Shown here one piece after another: positions 29,642-39,588 of a stretch of 64,000 nucleotides of DNA (the first letter of the stretch is position 1; each line of letters starts with the position of its first letter). Source of the DNA: Isochrysis galbana (lineage: Eukaryota; Haptophyta; Isochrysidales; Isochrysidaceae); contig CM030938.1 of the NCBI GenBank assembly GCA_018136815.1, forward strand, positions 4,607,724 through 4,671,723. Reading direction: 5' to 3'. Both the position numbers and the translations under genes were made by a program. The notes beneath the pieces were generated by a model, which did not search any database, had not been told where the DNA came from, and saw only the letters and a program-made list of their open reading frames with translations.

Positions 29642-32600
29642 TCAACGCGGTCCGTTTGCATTGACCAAGGCTTCTCTTACGCGCTCAAGGCCGTTTACGT
29701 CTAGCTCACAGCGAAAGTACCCACCCTCAGGCTGAGCGAATAGATCATGAGCGTTAGTGCATATTTCGTTGAAAAGACAGACCTCGAGGAAGAAAACATC
29801 TTCAGTCGAGTATCGATCCAGACCACAGCTATTGGGATTGAAGCTTGAGCAGATATTTAGTGCGGGGCGTCCGTCTGCACCTTCAAGCACAACGTCGCCT
29901 GGCGGCGTGGCAAATACCACGTGAGCAACTCGTTGCCCCATGAGACGTCCCATCGCACTGCACACCTACGTAGGGGGGAAGAGACGTCGCGGATCCAACA
30001 TTGGAACACATCACGCAGGGCGTTCTGCACTAGTGGTGCGGATGTCCGATCGTCAGTATGATGCGGGGATAGGCACCCAAACAACCCCTGCATAATGCAC
30101 GTGCGAGTGGTGACGTGGGGTTGTGTACTCTCTTGATGTGTGAGACACCGCAGCTTCTTTCCAATCGCCTAACGTATCGATACGACGAATATCGTCAAAG
30201 AAAGCTTTGCGGCGAACGAGATTCACCTGCCACTCCACATTTGCACACGAATTATATTCCGCATCGTCGAGCGAGAGCAAAGAGCGGTTCACACGAGCGC
30301 AATCCCTCTCAATGCTGAGCAAGGAACGGCGTTCGGTCCCTGCGCAGACGGCGGGAGGAAACAGCATTGGGATGAAGTTGTTGCAACATGCTCCGCCACC
30401 GGTTTGCACCATGTGGGCCGTCGCTCTGCGGGCATCGGCGGGATGCTCTAAGCAGGTGCTTGCATGGCTGAATTCGGCGTGCGGCTGCCACCAATGAGAG
30501 ACGTGTGGCAACGCGTGCACAGTCGTCCGCAGCCGCCATTCCCAAACGCTTGCCAAGCCGGCACGCACCGTCGCCATCTGGGGGGGCCAAGCTCATTGGT
30601 GGCTTGTATAGGTCGAGGCAATAGTCCTTGATGTCGGCGTCGAAACCTAACACTGGTGGCACATCGATGACTCGATGCTTGAGGTGTGGGGCCTTCTTCC
30701 CCGAGTACCAGCTACGACTGCAGTTTCCACCAGCGGCAATGCGCGTAAAAAAGGCTCGGCCATCGGAGGCGCCGCTTTCGCCCCAGCATGGAGCCTCCTC
30801 GCCAATCCCGTCGAGCCGATGTATCTGACGCCAAGCTGTGCGCCCCCAAATGTGCAACAAAGGACTCGACGGGTCACGGAGGAGCGCGCGACAGACGCAT
30901 GGAGAGAGGCGTGTGCTGCCGGGATGCCCGCGCCCCTTTGCTTTCGATCCGGCACCGCAGCTCGCAAGAGCCTCGGTAAGACGAATAGTGGGCGATGACG
31001 TCCGCAGTGGTGCAGAGTTGCGAGCCACCGGCTTGAGCATCGATGCTTGCGAGGAATGGTCCAACCGCGGAGAGGCGTTGCCAGCCACGGCGCGCGCCCC
31101 ACTACGCGCAACGTCTTCATCCGAAGAGACGGCAAGGTCCAGAGGTTCACAGACTGCTGATAGGGCATCATCTCCGATTTCGCCAGTCTCCGCTTCCACA
31201 TGGGTCACGCTCGCCGCCGAAAGCATGCATACGAAATCCGGCTCGAATATTTGCGAGCCGTCGCCACCGGTCAAATCCACGCGTGTTCGTGCGGAATTCA
31301 GACGCACCGACTGGAGCCGTTCCAATAGCTGCACAAGCTTGTGGTCGCTAGCCGAAGATTCGCCGCCGGGATGGGAGGTGCCCTGTGGCGTGCCAAGTTG
31401 GGCCGATACGGTCGGCCCAATCCCCGTGACTTCCGAGGCAAGACCATCTCCAACGGACTGGCGCTCCTCTGTCAGCATCCGCGAGAGAACCTGCCATGCG
31501 CCACACGTACGCTTCAGATCCTCTGCGGAGTGATTGCCGATGAGGCGCAGCCTGGCCGCGGCACCTGCGCGGCTAGCGAATCCGCGGGCGACAGCATTGT
31601 TTAGCACATCGGCTGCGTGCGGGCCGCACCGGAACAAGATAGCGCCAACTGGCACGATCGTGGGCGAGGGTTCGAGCCATGGCATGGGTGGCTGAGCGAA
31701 GCAGCGCTGATTCTCCGACTCACCCTTGGGGTCGACACATCGCGCACATCTGCTGTCGGTGCCGAGTGCCTTTGAGGCGGACAAGAAGCGCAGGCGATTC
31801 GGATCCCTCACAATAACGAGAACAGGCTCGGCCTCGGGTGTTGAAGGCCGAGCCCCTGGGGACTGCAAGAGATGTGGCAGAAGTACCACCACTAGAGAGC
31901 CAAAGTGCGTTGCTGGACGTCCATCGCCCGCATCTGCGATTGCAGATTCGTATTGGCTGACGCTTTTGCTCCCCAGAGCAACTTGGGTTGCCTCCGGTTC
32001 TCGTATGCGAAAAAGCGCAAGCTCGAGGGGCGGCGGCCGGTAAGGCATCGGGAACGGGAACCTGTCACGGCGAGACCACTTTTCCTCGAACAGGCCGATC
32101 TCTACATAGCTGGACTTGTTCGTGGGGAACTCGGCTTGAAACTGGGGCAGACGGTGCCACCCCATCTGGCGCCTCGGGGCTGCAGCGTGCAAGAGAGCCT
32201 GCGAGTCACTTGCCTCCAGTGAGCCATTCGAGGTGCTATTAGCTGGAAGGGACCTCGACGGCGCCTCTCGTAAGCGCCGCCCAACGCCAGGAAACGCGGG
32301 AGACGGTGACATCAACAAAGCCTCCACCTCGTCGGGAGTCTTGTACGACATGGTCTGCAATTCTCCTACAAAACGAGTGCACGTGCGCTAAGCAACCCCC
32401 GGCAACCGTCGAGCCGGATGCCCTCTTCACAGCCAGCGCGCATCCTGTGATCCCACTCGACTCACCTGCATCGACGTTTCGATCGGAGTCCTCATTCCGA
32501 GCACCCGCTGAGCACAGGAAGCGGTCAACGCCTGACGAGCCGCGATAGCCTGCTGGCAAGAAGATGCCTGTCCGATTCCCGGAGTACGTCGGCCAGCCTC

Positions 32601-33138
32601 TCGCCAGCTGCGGATATACTGTGCTATGGAGCTTGAACGCGGTCTCTCCGTCGGGTATGGTGCCCCTTGAGGCGCGCCATATCGCGTCAGTCCATCGCGT
32701 TTGCTCCTGCTCGTCTGCTGCGATCGCATCCGACAGAATCGCTGCTGCACAGACGGCCTCCTCACTCGTGAGTGGAGCTCCCACACCCTTGACCCGCCTG
32801 TACACCCCATCTGGCAGGGCACTCAGCGCGGGGCTCTGGAGCAAGAAGTGGCGTGTGAGTGGAATCGACTCATTCGGCTGCCCCCCGTCCGGAAGATAGC
32901 CGGGCAGCCAGCGCTCTTCTCCCACAAGAAGCCTCGAGAGAAGTTCGAAGCCGAGCGATCCGGCGATCGCGAGCGGGTCATCGAGCATTGCGGCTAGCAG
33001 AGCGGTCCACGGGGTGTGTGAGGCCCACCAGTCGCCATAGCCAATGTACTGGAGCCATCCACTGCGCACGGACCCGCACCCTTGCCGGTCACACGCCACG
33101 AGAGGCCGCGAGGACGAAGGGAGGCACGCTGCCGACAT
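29642..33138 (-). CDS. Four-exon gene of unknown function, 994 aa
   Basis: Model: complement(join(29642..29965, 30149..30339, 30569..32365, 32466..33138)). The donors (GTGAGT, GTGCGT, GTGTCT) and acceptors keep phase (1, 1, 0) and link the only protein-like frames. The N-terminal exon has conserved-looking globular sequence (GDWWASHTPWTALLAAMLDDPLA, HSTVYPQLARGWPTYSG). The long second exon is mostly Ser/Ala-rich and partly acidic, with an ordered patch (DVPPVLGFDADIKDYCLDLY) near its end. The last two exons look globular (VEWQVNLVRRKAFFDDIRRI, RVAHVVFATPPGDVV, VFFLEVCLFNEICTNAHDLF). I do not recognise a family. No signal peptide is obvious. A 19-base poly-G run lies about 25 bp upstream of the start codon. 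Confidence 0.6.
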
Positions 33139-33161
33139 CGGCCGCGCGCGCTCCCATTACG

Positions 33162-33181
33162 GGGGGGGGGGGGGGGGGGGA
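33162..33181. repeat. Poly-G tract
   Basis: About 19 consecutive G residues on the plus strand, just upstream of the minus-strand gene start at 33138. Confidence 0.9.
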
Positions 33182-33410
33182 AGGGTGCTGGGAATAGAGA
33201 GAGAGAGAAATAAAAAATAACTTGAGCAGGACCACCGTGAGCGTTTATTTGTTGTGTGAGTATAACCTTAGTGCGGTGGTCCGTAGCCCTCAACGGCAAC
33301 GGAGCCCCTGCCCACTACCCCGTTACCCCGCACCCCGCGATGGGGTGGTGCATGGCTCGTTCGGTGTGTGTGGTGTGTGGCTAGGTGGCTAGGTACTAGG
33401 TATGCTGGAT

Positions 33411-33666
33411 TGAGAAGCGCAAGGCTTCATGCAAGGCTTCATGTGTGTCGTGAACCCAAGGCCTAGCCTAGCTATGGCATGGCTAGGTGGTGTGCAAAGC
33501 ATTTGTTCTTGTTGGGGTTTTGTTTTTGTGTCGGTTACGTGATCGGCGGTTGAGTCGGTTACGGCGGTTGAGTCGGTTACGGCGGTTGAGTCGTTTGAAC
33601 GGACACCGGACCGTGCAAGGGTAGAGACCCCTAAGAGACAAGTAACAAGACATCTTTCGCCACTCA
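33411..33666 (+). repeat. 5' LTR
   Basis: 256 bp, TG...CA-type ends. Contains three tandem copies of a roughly 17-bp word with CGGTTGAGTCGGTTACGG around 33546-33592. Appears identical to 35052-35307. Confidence 0.92.
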
Positions 33667-33696
33667 TCTGGTACCCCCGCCGAGAGACAAAGAGAC

Positions 33697-35094
33697 ATGG
33701 ACAAGAACAATGACAAGATCTTCTTCTACAACAAGGATGGTGCTGAATGGAGAGCATTCAGGCCCAAGTTGCTCGCGATGGCCGGCAAGAACGGTTGCCG
33801 ACGTGCGATGCTCAAGAACAAGACGGAAAGCGTCGATGACGCCGACAAGGACAAGGAAGCCACCCAGGTGGAACTGAACAAGGCATATGACCTCCTCATC
33901 ATGTGCATCAAGGATGACAAGCTTGTGGCCACCTTGGATGTGCTCTACACGGATGAGGAGGAAGAGAAGTACGACGGCCACCGTGCGTTCAAACACATCG
34001 ACGAGTTGCACGTGGCGGTCAACACCGAAGACAAGGCTGAAGACAAGAAGATGGAGTATGACACACTCAAGATGACCAACCTCCAGGAGTTCCCCTCAAG
34101 GGAGGAGGTCACCAACCGCTTTGACAACATGTTTGGCATCTTCCAAGGACTCAAGGGCACCGCGCGCGAAGTCTCCGTGGCCGAGTTGTGCCTCGACATG
34201 AAAGCGAGTTTCATTGGATGTGGAGAAGGAGTCCTTCGTGAAGTGGACAAGGCATGGGGCTCCTTGGAGGTTGAGCACCGCAAGAGGCCTGATATGGTGC
34301 ACAAGAACCTTGTGGAGGCAGCGGCCATTGCCCATAAGCATGAGGCGGTGCGCTCCACGGTGCGTCCGGGCCAACGTGCAATGCAAGCGTCCAAGACCGA
34401 GGATGACACGGATGCTATCAAGAAGGCCTATGAGGCGGGCTTCAAGGCTGGCCAAGGTGGGCGTGGAGGTGGTAGGAACAACAACAACAAGGACAAGAAG
34501 CCCTGCTCCCACTGCGACCGCATGCACGCGGGCATCTGCTGGTCCAACCCCGACACCGCGCACTTGATCGATTGGGACAAGGTGCCGGAGGGCCTCCAAG
34601 CCAAGATCAAGGCCAACCTCTACGATGCCAAGATGAAGAAGGAAAACAAGCAAAGTGGTGGACGCCTCACCTTCACCTGCAACAAGATATGTGCAACCAC
34701 GACCAAGAACACCCAAGATGATGCATTACGTATCCTCATCGACTCGGGCGCAACCGGGGCGGACTACTTCAACGACATCAGCTTCTTCCCAGACGGCGTG
34801 GATGAGACGCGCACGGACATGGTTGAGGTGGCAAGTGGCAAGGCAATCAAGACTTGGGGCACCGGCACCGCCAAGTTCCTTGCACTTGTGCGCCCCCAAG
34901 CCGGTGCACCCCTTGGATGGCATGTGGTCGAGAAGCCCGACGCATCCTTTGACCAAGTTCCGTGGGCTGATCATGGTTCGCATCTGAGATCTTGCTGCCT
35001 TGCGAATCCCTCATTTGTTGCCCTTCTCCGGGGGATCAGGTCAAGGGGGGGTGAGAAGCGCAAGGCTTCATGCAAGGCTTCATGTGTGTCGTGA
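33697..35094 (+). CDS. Copia-type Gag with protease start, fused into the 3' LTR
   Basis: 465 aa beginning MDKNNDKIFFYNKDGAEWRAF. A helical Gag domain (residues 1-250, acidic and Lys-rich) is followed by a Gly/Arg/Asn-rich stretch and a CCHC-like knuckle region (CSHCDRMHAGICW, near residue 275). An aspartic-protease signature follows (LIDSGATGADYF, near residue 355). Soon after the protease start the frame runs into the 3' polypurine tract and LTR and stops at 35092-35094, so the rest of Pol has been deleted. Capsid assembly and RNA binding are the expected roles; processing would be by a partner element's protease. Confidence 0.85.
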   Translation: MDKNNDKIFFYNKDGAEWRAFRPKLLAMAGKNGCRRAMLKNKTESVDDADKDKEATQVELNKAYDLLIMCIKDDKLVATLDVLYTDEEEEKYDGHRAFKHIDELHVAVNTEDKAEDKKMEYDTLKMTNLQEFPSREEVTNRFDNMFGIFQGLKGTAREVSVAELCLDMKASFIGCGEGVLREVDKAWGSLEVEHRKRPDMVHKNLVEAAAIAHKHEAVRSTVRPGQRAMQASKTEDDTDAIKKAYEAGFKAGQGGRGGGRNNNNKDKKPCSHCDRMHAGICWSNPDTAHLIDWDKVPEGLQAKIKANLYDAKMKKENKQSGGRLTFTCNKICATTTKNTQDDALRILIDSGATGADYFNDISFFPDGVDETRTDMVEVASGKAIKTWGTGTAKFLALVRPQAGAPLGWHVVEKPDASFDQVPWADHGSHLRSCCLANPSFVALLRGIRSRGGEKRKASCKASCVS

Positions 35095-35307
35095 ACCCAA
35101 GGCCTAGCCTAGCTATGGCATGGCTAGGTGGTGTGCAAAGCATTTGTTCTTGTTGGGGTTTTGTTTTTGTGTCGGTTACGTGATCGGCGGTTGAGTCGGT
35201 TACGGCGGTTGAGTCGGTTACGGCGGTTGAGTCGTTTGAACGGACACCGGACCGTGCAAGGGTAGAGACCCCTAAGAGACAAGTAACAAGACATCTTTCG
35301 CCACTCA
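35052..35307 (+). repeat. 3' LTR
   Basis: Appears identical to 33411-33666, followed by the TGGAT target duplication. Confidence 0.92.
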
Positions 35308-35340
35308 TGGATGCTGGCCTTACTTCTTACTTCTTACTTA

Positions 35341-35760
35341 GGGCGGTCAAACAAGGCTTTTTGCTTTTTAATTACTAGTACGGGAGGGATGACATTTTTT
35401 GACCATTCTCATTCTCCAAAGCCCACAACAAAAATCCCAAGGAGGCCACCGGTCGCCACGAAAATCTTCGCCAGAAAACGGTGCGAGATTCTCCTCCCCC
35501 CTCGCCCTTGCACACGCTCTATCTAGCTCTAAGGCTCTACCGGCAAAGAACCGGGCGCCCGCCGCGGGAGTGATAGTTGATAGAAGATAGAAGTACTTTG
35601 AGGGCCCAAAGGGCACCGGATGTGTGCTGTGTGCTAGTTACACCTACTTCATCCAGTCAGCACATCCAAAAATCTCGTGCTGATTCCTCAATCTTCAATC
35701 TTGACTTGTGACGCGGTCAATTTTTCACCTTTAGAAGTTAGAATAGCTGTGTGACCGCCC
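35341..35760. mobile_element. MITE, 420 bp, TA-flanked
   Basis: Imperfect terminal inverted repeats: GGGCGGTCAAACAAGG at the left and GGGCGGTCACACAG reading inward from the right. TA dinucleotides flank both ends (35339-35340 and 35761-35762). No coding capacity. Related ends occur at 23097 and 52687 and, as a variant, at 29486. TA flanks suggest a Tc1/mariner-like source, but the TIR is short. Confidence 0.65.
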
Positions 35761-35762
35761 TA

Positions 35763-36696
35763 GCTCCGTCTCGCAGTAAAGGTTCAAGTTGAGGAGAGGG
35801 AAGAGGGAGTAGATCTCTTCTCTAGATCTCTTCTCTCAGTAGATCTCCCCGCGTGCTCGCGTGCCGAGGCCGCCGCGCGTGGAGGCGAGAATCCTCGACG
35901 GCCTAGTCGAAGGACGGCGCGTTGCGTCAGGACTAACGAACGACGAGATCCATCCCGACAACAACACGGCGAGTCTGATGAGATCCAGAATGGACGAGGG
36001 CGAGGTTGCCGCCCGCCGTTGACTTTGGCGGTTGCCGCCAGACGCCCGCCGTTTGTTCGGTGATGGGGAGTCCCGGCTCGCCGCAGGGGAGATTGGATCT
36101 CGAGGAGAGGCCCAATGGGCGACGGCCGGCTGGCTGCAGCACCCCCCCCCCCCCCCTTCCCCCCACGCTTGCTTGCTTGGGGAGTAATCCCACCTGCCTC
36201 ATCGAGAGACTCCAGGCGATTCCACTGCTCTTCCCGTCCAGCCGGAGAGCCCAATCCGCTCGCGTTTCGCGAGCAGATCGCGCCACAGTTCTTCCCTACA
36301 GCCCAGAGAGAAGGAGAGAGAGAGAGAGAGAGTCCACTCCCGAGCGGATCGAGGCCCCAATGCGACCGAGCGAGGGTCCTCGTCTACTTGGGAAAGAGAG
36401 AGAGAGAGAGAGAGAGGAGTGGGGGAATCTCTCGTCCATCCTTCCCAAACACGGCTGCGGTCCCAAAGGTCGCCGCGCGGCGTGCCATCCTCATCACCTC
36501 AGAGCGGCAGATCGTCTCGTGATGAAGGATCCGCTCGCGAGATCCCCTCAACACGGCGGGGCTGACGAAATCCATCAGGGGGGTCTCTTCTCCCTCGCTC
36601 TGCCCCTCCCCCCCCCCCCGCAACCTCCCCCTCGCCGCCCCCTCCCCCCCCCTCTCCACGCTCCTCCCCCGCCCTCCCCTTGGGCCTCCGACGGCG
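35763..36696. other. Kinase upstream region with GA and poly-C tracts
   Basis: GA tracts at about 36308-36330 and 36395-36415, poly-C at 36137-36155 and 36604-36660. The coding strand is pyrimidine-rich right up to the kinase start. Open frames crossing it, including a plus-strand frame through to 37043, are not convincing as genes. Confidence 0.5.
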
Positions 36697-38019
36697 ATGT
36701 GGGACGAGGACACCACAAGCCTCGGCACCTGGCGGAACGCCTCGACGCTCGGCGCCCTACTGCGCGCCCTCCAAGCAGTCCACGAGCGCGTGGTCCACTT
36801 GGCGGCACTCCATCTCCACCCCCTCGCCAGGTGCTCCATCCGCTCGTTCGCAATCGGCGGGCTGATGTACCTGGCGCACCCCTCTCCTCTGCCGCCAACC
36901 AGTGGAACAGTCAAGAGCCTCATGGTCTTCCTCACCGCCTCCTCCGCCATCGCGCTCCTCTCCCACCGCCAGCCCTTCACGTCCACGGGGGAAGAGCCAA
37001 TCAGTGCATCAACGCCGTCGCTGACCGACCTCTCGCAGCTTGAAGTGCGAGCCCATCCCGATTGCACGGACGACATGCCCAGCAGTGTGGAGGAGCTGCA
37101 AGAGGTGAGTCCGGTCAGCCAGGGCGCCAACTTCATGGTCCGACTCGTCGCCTTCTCTGACGGCACTAGTGCGCAACGACTGTTTGCGCTCAAGTCCGTT
37201 GGCCCTGAGAGCGCCGTGGCCGATGTCGATCATGCTCGCGCTTGCCTCGCAAGAGAGACGGACCTCTTGTTCAAGTGCAGCCACAACTCGATCGTTAAGG
37301 CCCTGCGCGTGCTGAACGCGCCCGACCACAAGCACGCAGTGCTAATGGAGTGGCTTCCGTGTGGCGACCTCCTTACGTTGCAACAACGCAAGGGACATCT
37401 CTGCGAGGAGAGCGCCATCTTCCACGCTTGCCAGGTCGTCTCCGCCTTAGAGCACCTGCACGCCCGGCAGATCGCGCATCGCGACCTGAAGCCTGAGAAT
37501 TTGCTCCTCGACGCGCACGAGAACCTGAAGCTGACTGGCCTCAGCTACGCCAAGATCATCTCGCAGCGCAGCTACACCATCGTGGGCACGCTTCCATACA
37601 TCGCGCCTGAAGTGCTCCTCCACGAAGGGCATGGCCTTGCTGTCGATTGGTGGGCACTAGGTGTGCTTTTGTACGAAATCACGGTAGGAAAACCACCCTT
37701 TGCCGACGTTGGCGACGAGTTCGCGCACTTCACTTGCAGCCAGATCATCTCAGGCGATGTCGCGTATCCGACAACCATGAGCATCCAGCTACAGGATCTG
37801 ATTAGTCGACTCCTGGACAAACTTCCGGAGGATCGCTCGGGGAGTGGACCGAAAGGTGCTACCGAAGTGTGGTGCCACCCGTGCTTTTCTGACGCCTCGA
37901 GGTCGGCCGGTGTCACAAGGGGCTTCGGCACTCCCTTCTCCGATCGCGCCACCCACGATCGTTTGCCATTGCACTCCACATTAGTAATAGGACACGACAC
38001 CATCTCGAATATGACATGA
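36697..38019 (+). CDS. AGC-type protein kinase homologue with a lost DFG motif (predicted pseudokinase)
   Basis: 440 aa. The N-terminus has two hydrophobic segments (IRSFAIGGLMYLAH, LMVFLTASSAIALL), so it may be membrane-anchored. The kinase domain spans about residues 130-395: FALKS with the ATP lysine, RETDLL with the helix-C glutamate, HRDLKPENLL intact, then LKLTGLSYAK where family members have TDFGFAK. The metal-binding Asp-Phe-Gly is therefore Gly-Leu-Ser. GTLPYIAPEVLL and VDWWALGVLLYEITVGKPPF follow, plus an AGC-type RSG...HPCF end. The similarity is closest to the PKA/PKG kind. Losing the DFG Asp usually abolishes or strongly weakens catalysis, so a scaffolding or allosteric role is plausible. 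It is intronless, which is unusual beside the spliced genes here, and a retrocopy is possible. Confidence 0.82.
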   Translation: MWDEDTTSLGTWRNASTLGALLRALQAVHERVVHLAALHLHPLARCSIRSFAIGGLMYLAHPSPLPPTSGTVKSLMVFLTASSAIALLSHRQPFTSTGEEPISASTPSLTDLSQLEVRAHPDCTDDMPSSVEELQEVSPVSQGANFMVRLVAFSDGTSAQRLFALKSVGPESAVADVDHARACLARETDLLFKCSHNSIVKALRVLNAPDHKHAVLMEWLPCGDLLTLQQRKGHLCEESAIFHACQVVSALEHLHARQIAHRDLKPENLLLDAHENLKLTGLSYAKIISQRSYTIVGTLPYIAPEVLLHEGHGLAVDWWALGVLLYEITVGKPPFADVGDEFAHFTCSQIISGDVAYPTTMSIQLQDLISRLLDKLPEDRSGSGPKGATEVWCHPCFSDASRSAGVTRGFGTPFSDRATHDRLPLHSTLVIGHDTISNMT

Positions 38020-39588
38020 TTGGCTAATTGCCCGTAGTATTATGCATGCTCGGCCGTTGTCACCTATTTCAGCCACGATGTTTTGTCTGTGCTTCATCCA
38101 CGTTGGCCGTGACCTTTGCCGGGGTCCATGACACATAGCCGAATATCCACCTCTTTTAGATGTAAGGCCTTTACAGGGCTTGTCGGATTCTTGCATGATG
38201 TGTACTGTTACTGTGTCTTCAATGCCCTGGTCTAGTGTCTCCGTGTGCGATGCTTGTGTAATCCAAGAACGCCTTGTACTACTCTCCTCCCACCCTGAAC
38301 TCCCCCTCCGCCCCTCTCCCTCTCCTCCCTCGGTCACACCTTGCTGGTGTTTATTCTATTGCGCGCCAGGGGGCACAGGTATTGGCGCCGTGCGCTCACG
38401 CTCAAGGTGTGATTGGCCAAGCTGTGGCTACTCCTGTCCTATGCATTCACATTCACGGGCGCCAAAACTCCAAAAGAAAGTAAATAAATAGACCTTTTAA
38501 TTTTCTCACCGCACACGCACACGCGGCCGTGGAACCGTTGCTTTCTTTTCACGCATCAAAAACTTTTTGCTACACCCCAGAGGGCGTGCAACCTCAGGTT
38601 GGGTTGTTTTTTTGGCAGCTACCCCTACGTGGACGGTATAACTTCTACTTGGAGGACCCCCTCATTAAAGTACAAAAGTGCAAGCAGGTAGTTTCAGGTG
38701 GTAATCTGACGAGCCAGCACCGTATGTATGTGCGCAACAGTTGAAAAAAGTGCCGGAAGCGAGCCAAAGTTAGGACTGGGCGTGCGTGTTCGCTTTATCG
38801 TCGATTGAAGGGGCGTTCAGGTTCGGGGTTTGCCTACTGAGAGAGCATCGTCAGGCTTGCCGAATTTTATCATGCCTCTCGCCCAGTAGTATATGCTGCC
38901 CTTAAGAGAGTATATGTGAGTGAGAAAAAGTGCCGTCCGTTAGTACATATCTAGGCATGGAGATATCCCGAGGAGGGGTGTGGTCTGTCGACCTGGTAGC
39001 AAAAGAGGCGCTGCGCCGTCTCATGTTGCAGGGGCAGGGGATTTCGTGCGTTAAAAAGTGGCCCAATGTATGCGAAGATCGGTTCCGTCGCGTGACAGCG
39101 CGCTAAGTGTACAGACGACTCGGGGGCCGCCCCACGGAAGGGGGCGGTAGAGGAGTGGAGGCTGGGGCTGGGCCCCTGGCCTCCTTTGCCTGTCTCTCGC
39201 TGGCCTCGCTGGCCCTGGGTGTTGGGTGCCTTCCTGGCGGCTCGAGATGTCCGTGTCTCAGTGGGGAAGGGGGGAGTCAGAGTACGATGGGGGCCTGGTT
39301 CAGGAACGCGGCCCCCATGACCCTATCCGTTTTGCTGATAGTTGACGAAAGAGAATTCTAACGAGTATCCATTCGCGAATGCGACATGTGGTCTCCGACT
39401 GTGGTTTATGATCTCCGGCTGAGGCTCGTTTAAGGGGGGAGGGGAAGGCAGGTGGCAGGGTGTATGGGTTCACGTTTACCCGGTGTTGACCCACTTTGCG
39501 TTAACACCTCCATTGGCTAGGTGTGGCACATGCGTTAACACCTCAATCTGTAGGTGTTGGTACCAGCAGCGGGTTAACACCACATTGC
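38020..39588. other. Intergenic region with dispersed repeats
   Basis: No gene seen. 39130-39320 is a copy of the GC-rich dispersed repeat at 57225-57400 and, in reverse complement, 6590-6760. Just left of the transposon at 39589, the GTTAACACC word occurs three times (39500-39582). Confidence 0.45.

Larger units (their letters stand above)
33406..35312 (+). mobile_element. Young copia-type LTR element carrying gag only (TR-GAG-like)
   Basis: LTRs 33411-33666 and 35052-35307 (256 bp each) appear identical base for base, start TGAGAAGCGC and end CGCCACTCA. The 5-bp target duplication TGGAT is at 33406-33410 and 35308-35312. The primer-binding region directly follows the 5' LTR (TCTGGTACCCCCGCC at 33667, reminiscent of the initiator-tRNA-type TGGTA start). 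A polypurine tract AAGGGGGG lies at the 3' LTR border. The internal region is only about 1.4 kb, with gag plus the start of a protease and no integrase or reverse transcriptase. Identical LTRs mean recent insertion; mobilisation would need a full-length relative. Confidence 0.93.

Noticed and set aside
30309..30568. Tail of the long minus-strand ORF past the exon end (basic sequence ending ...FLAQH)
   Set aside because: The donor GTGCGT after 30569 and the acceptor before 30339 fit in phase, so this tail is read as intron.
36006..37043. 345-codon plus-strand ORF overlapping the kinase start
   Set aside because: It crosses GA and poly-C tracts, and its overlap with the kinase is in a different, non-conserved frame.
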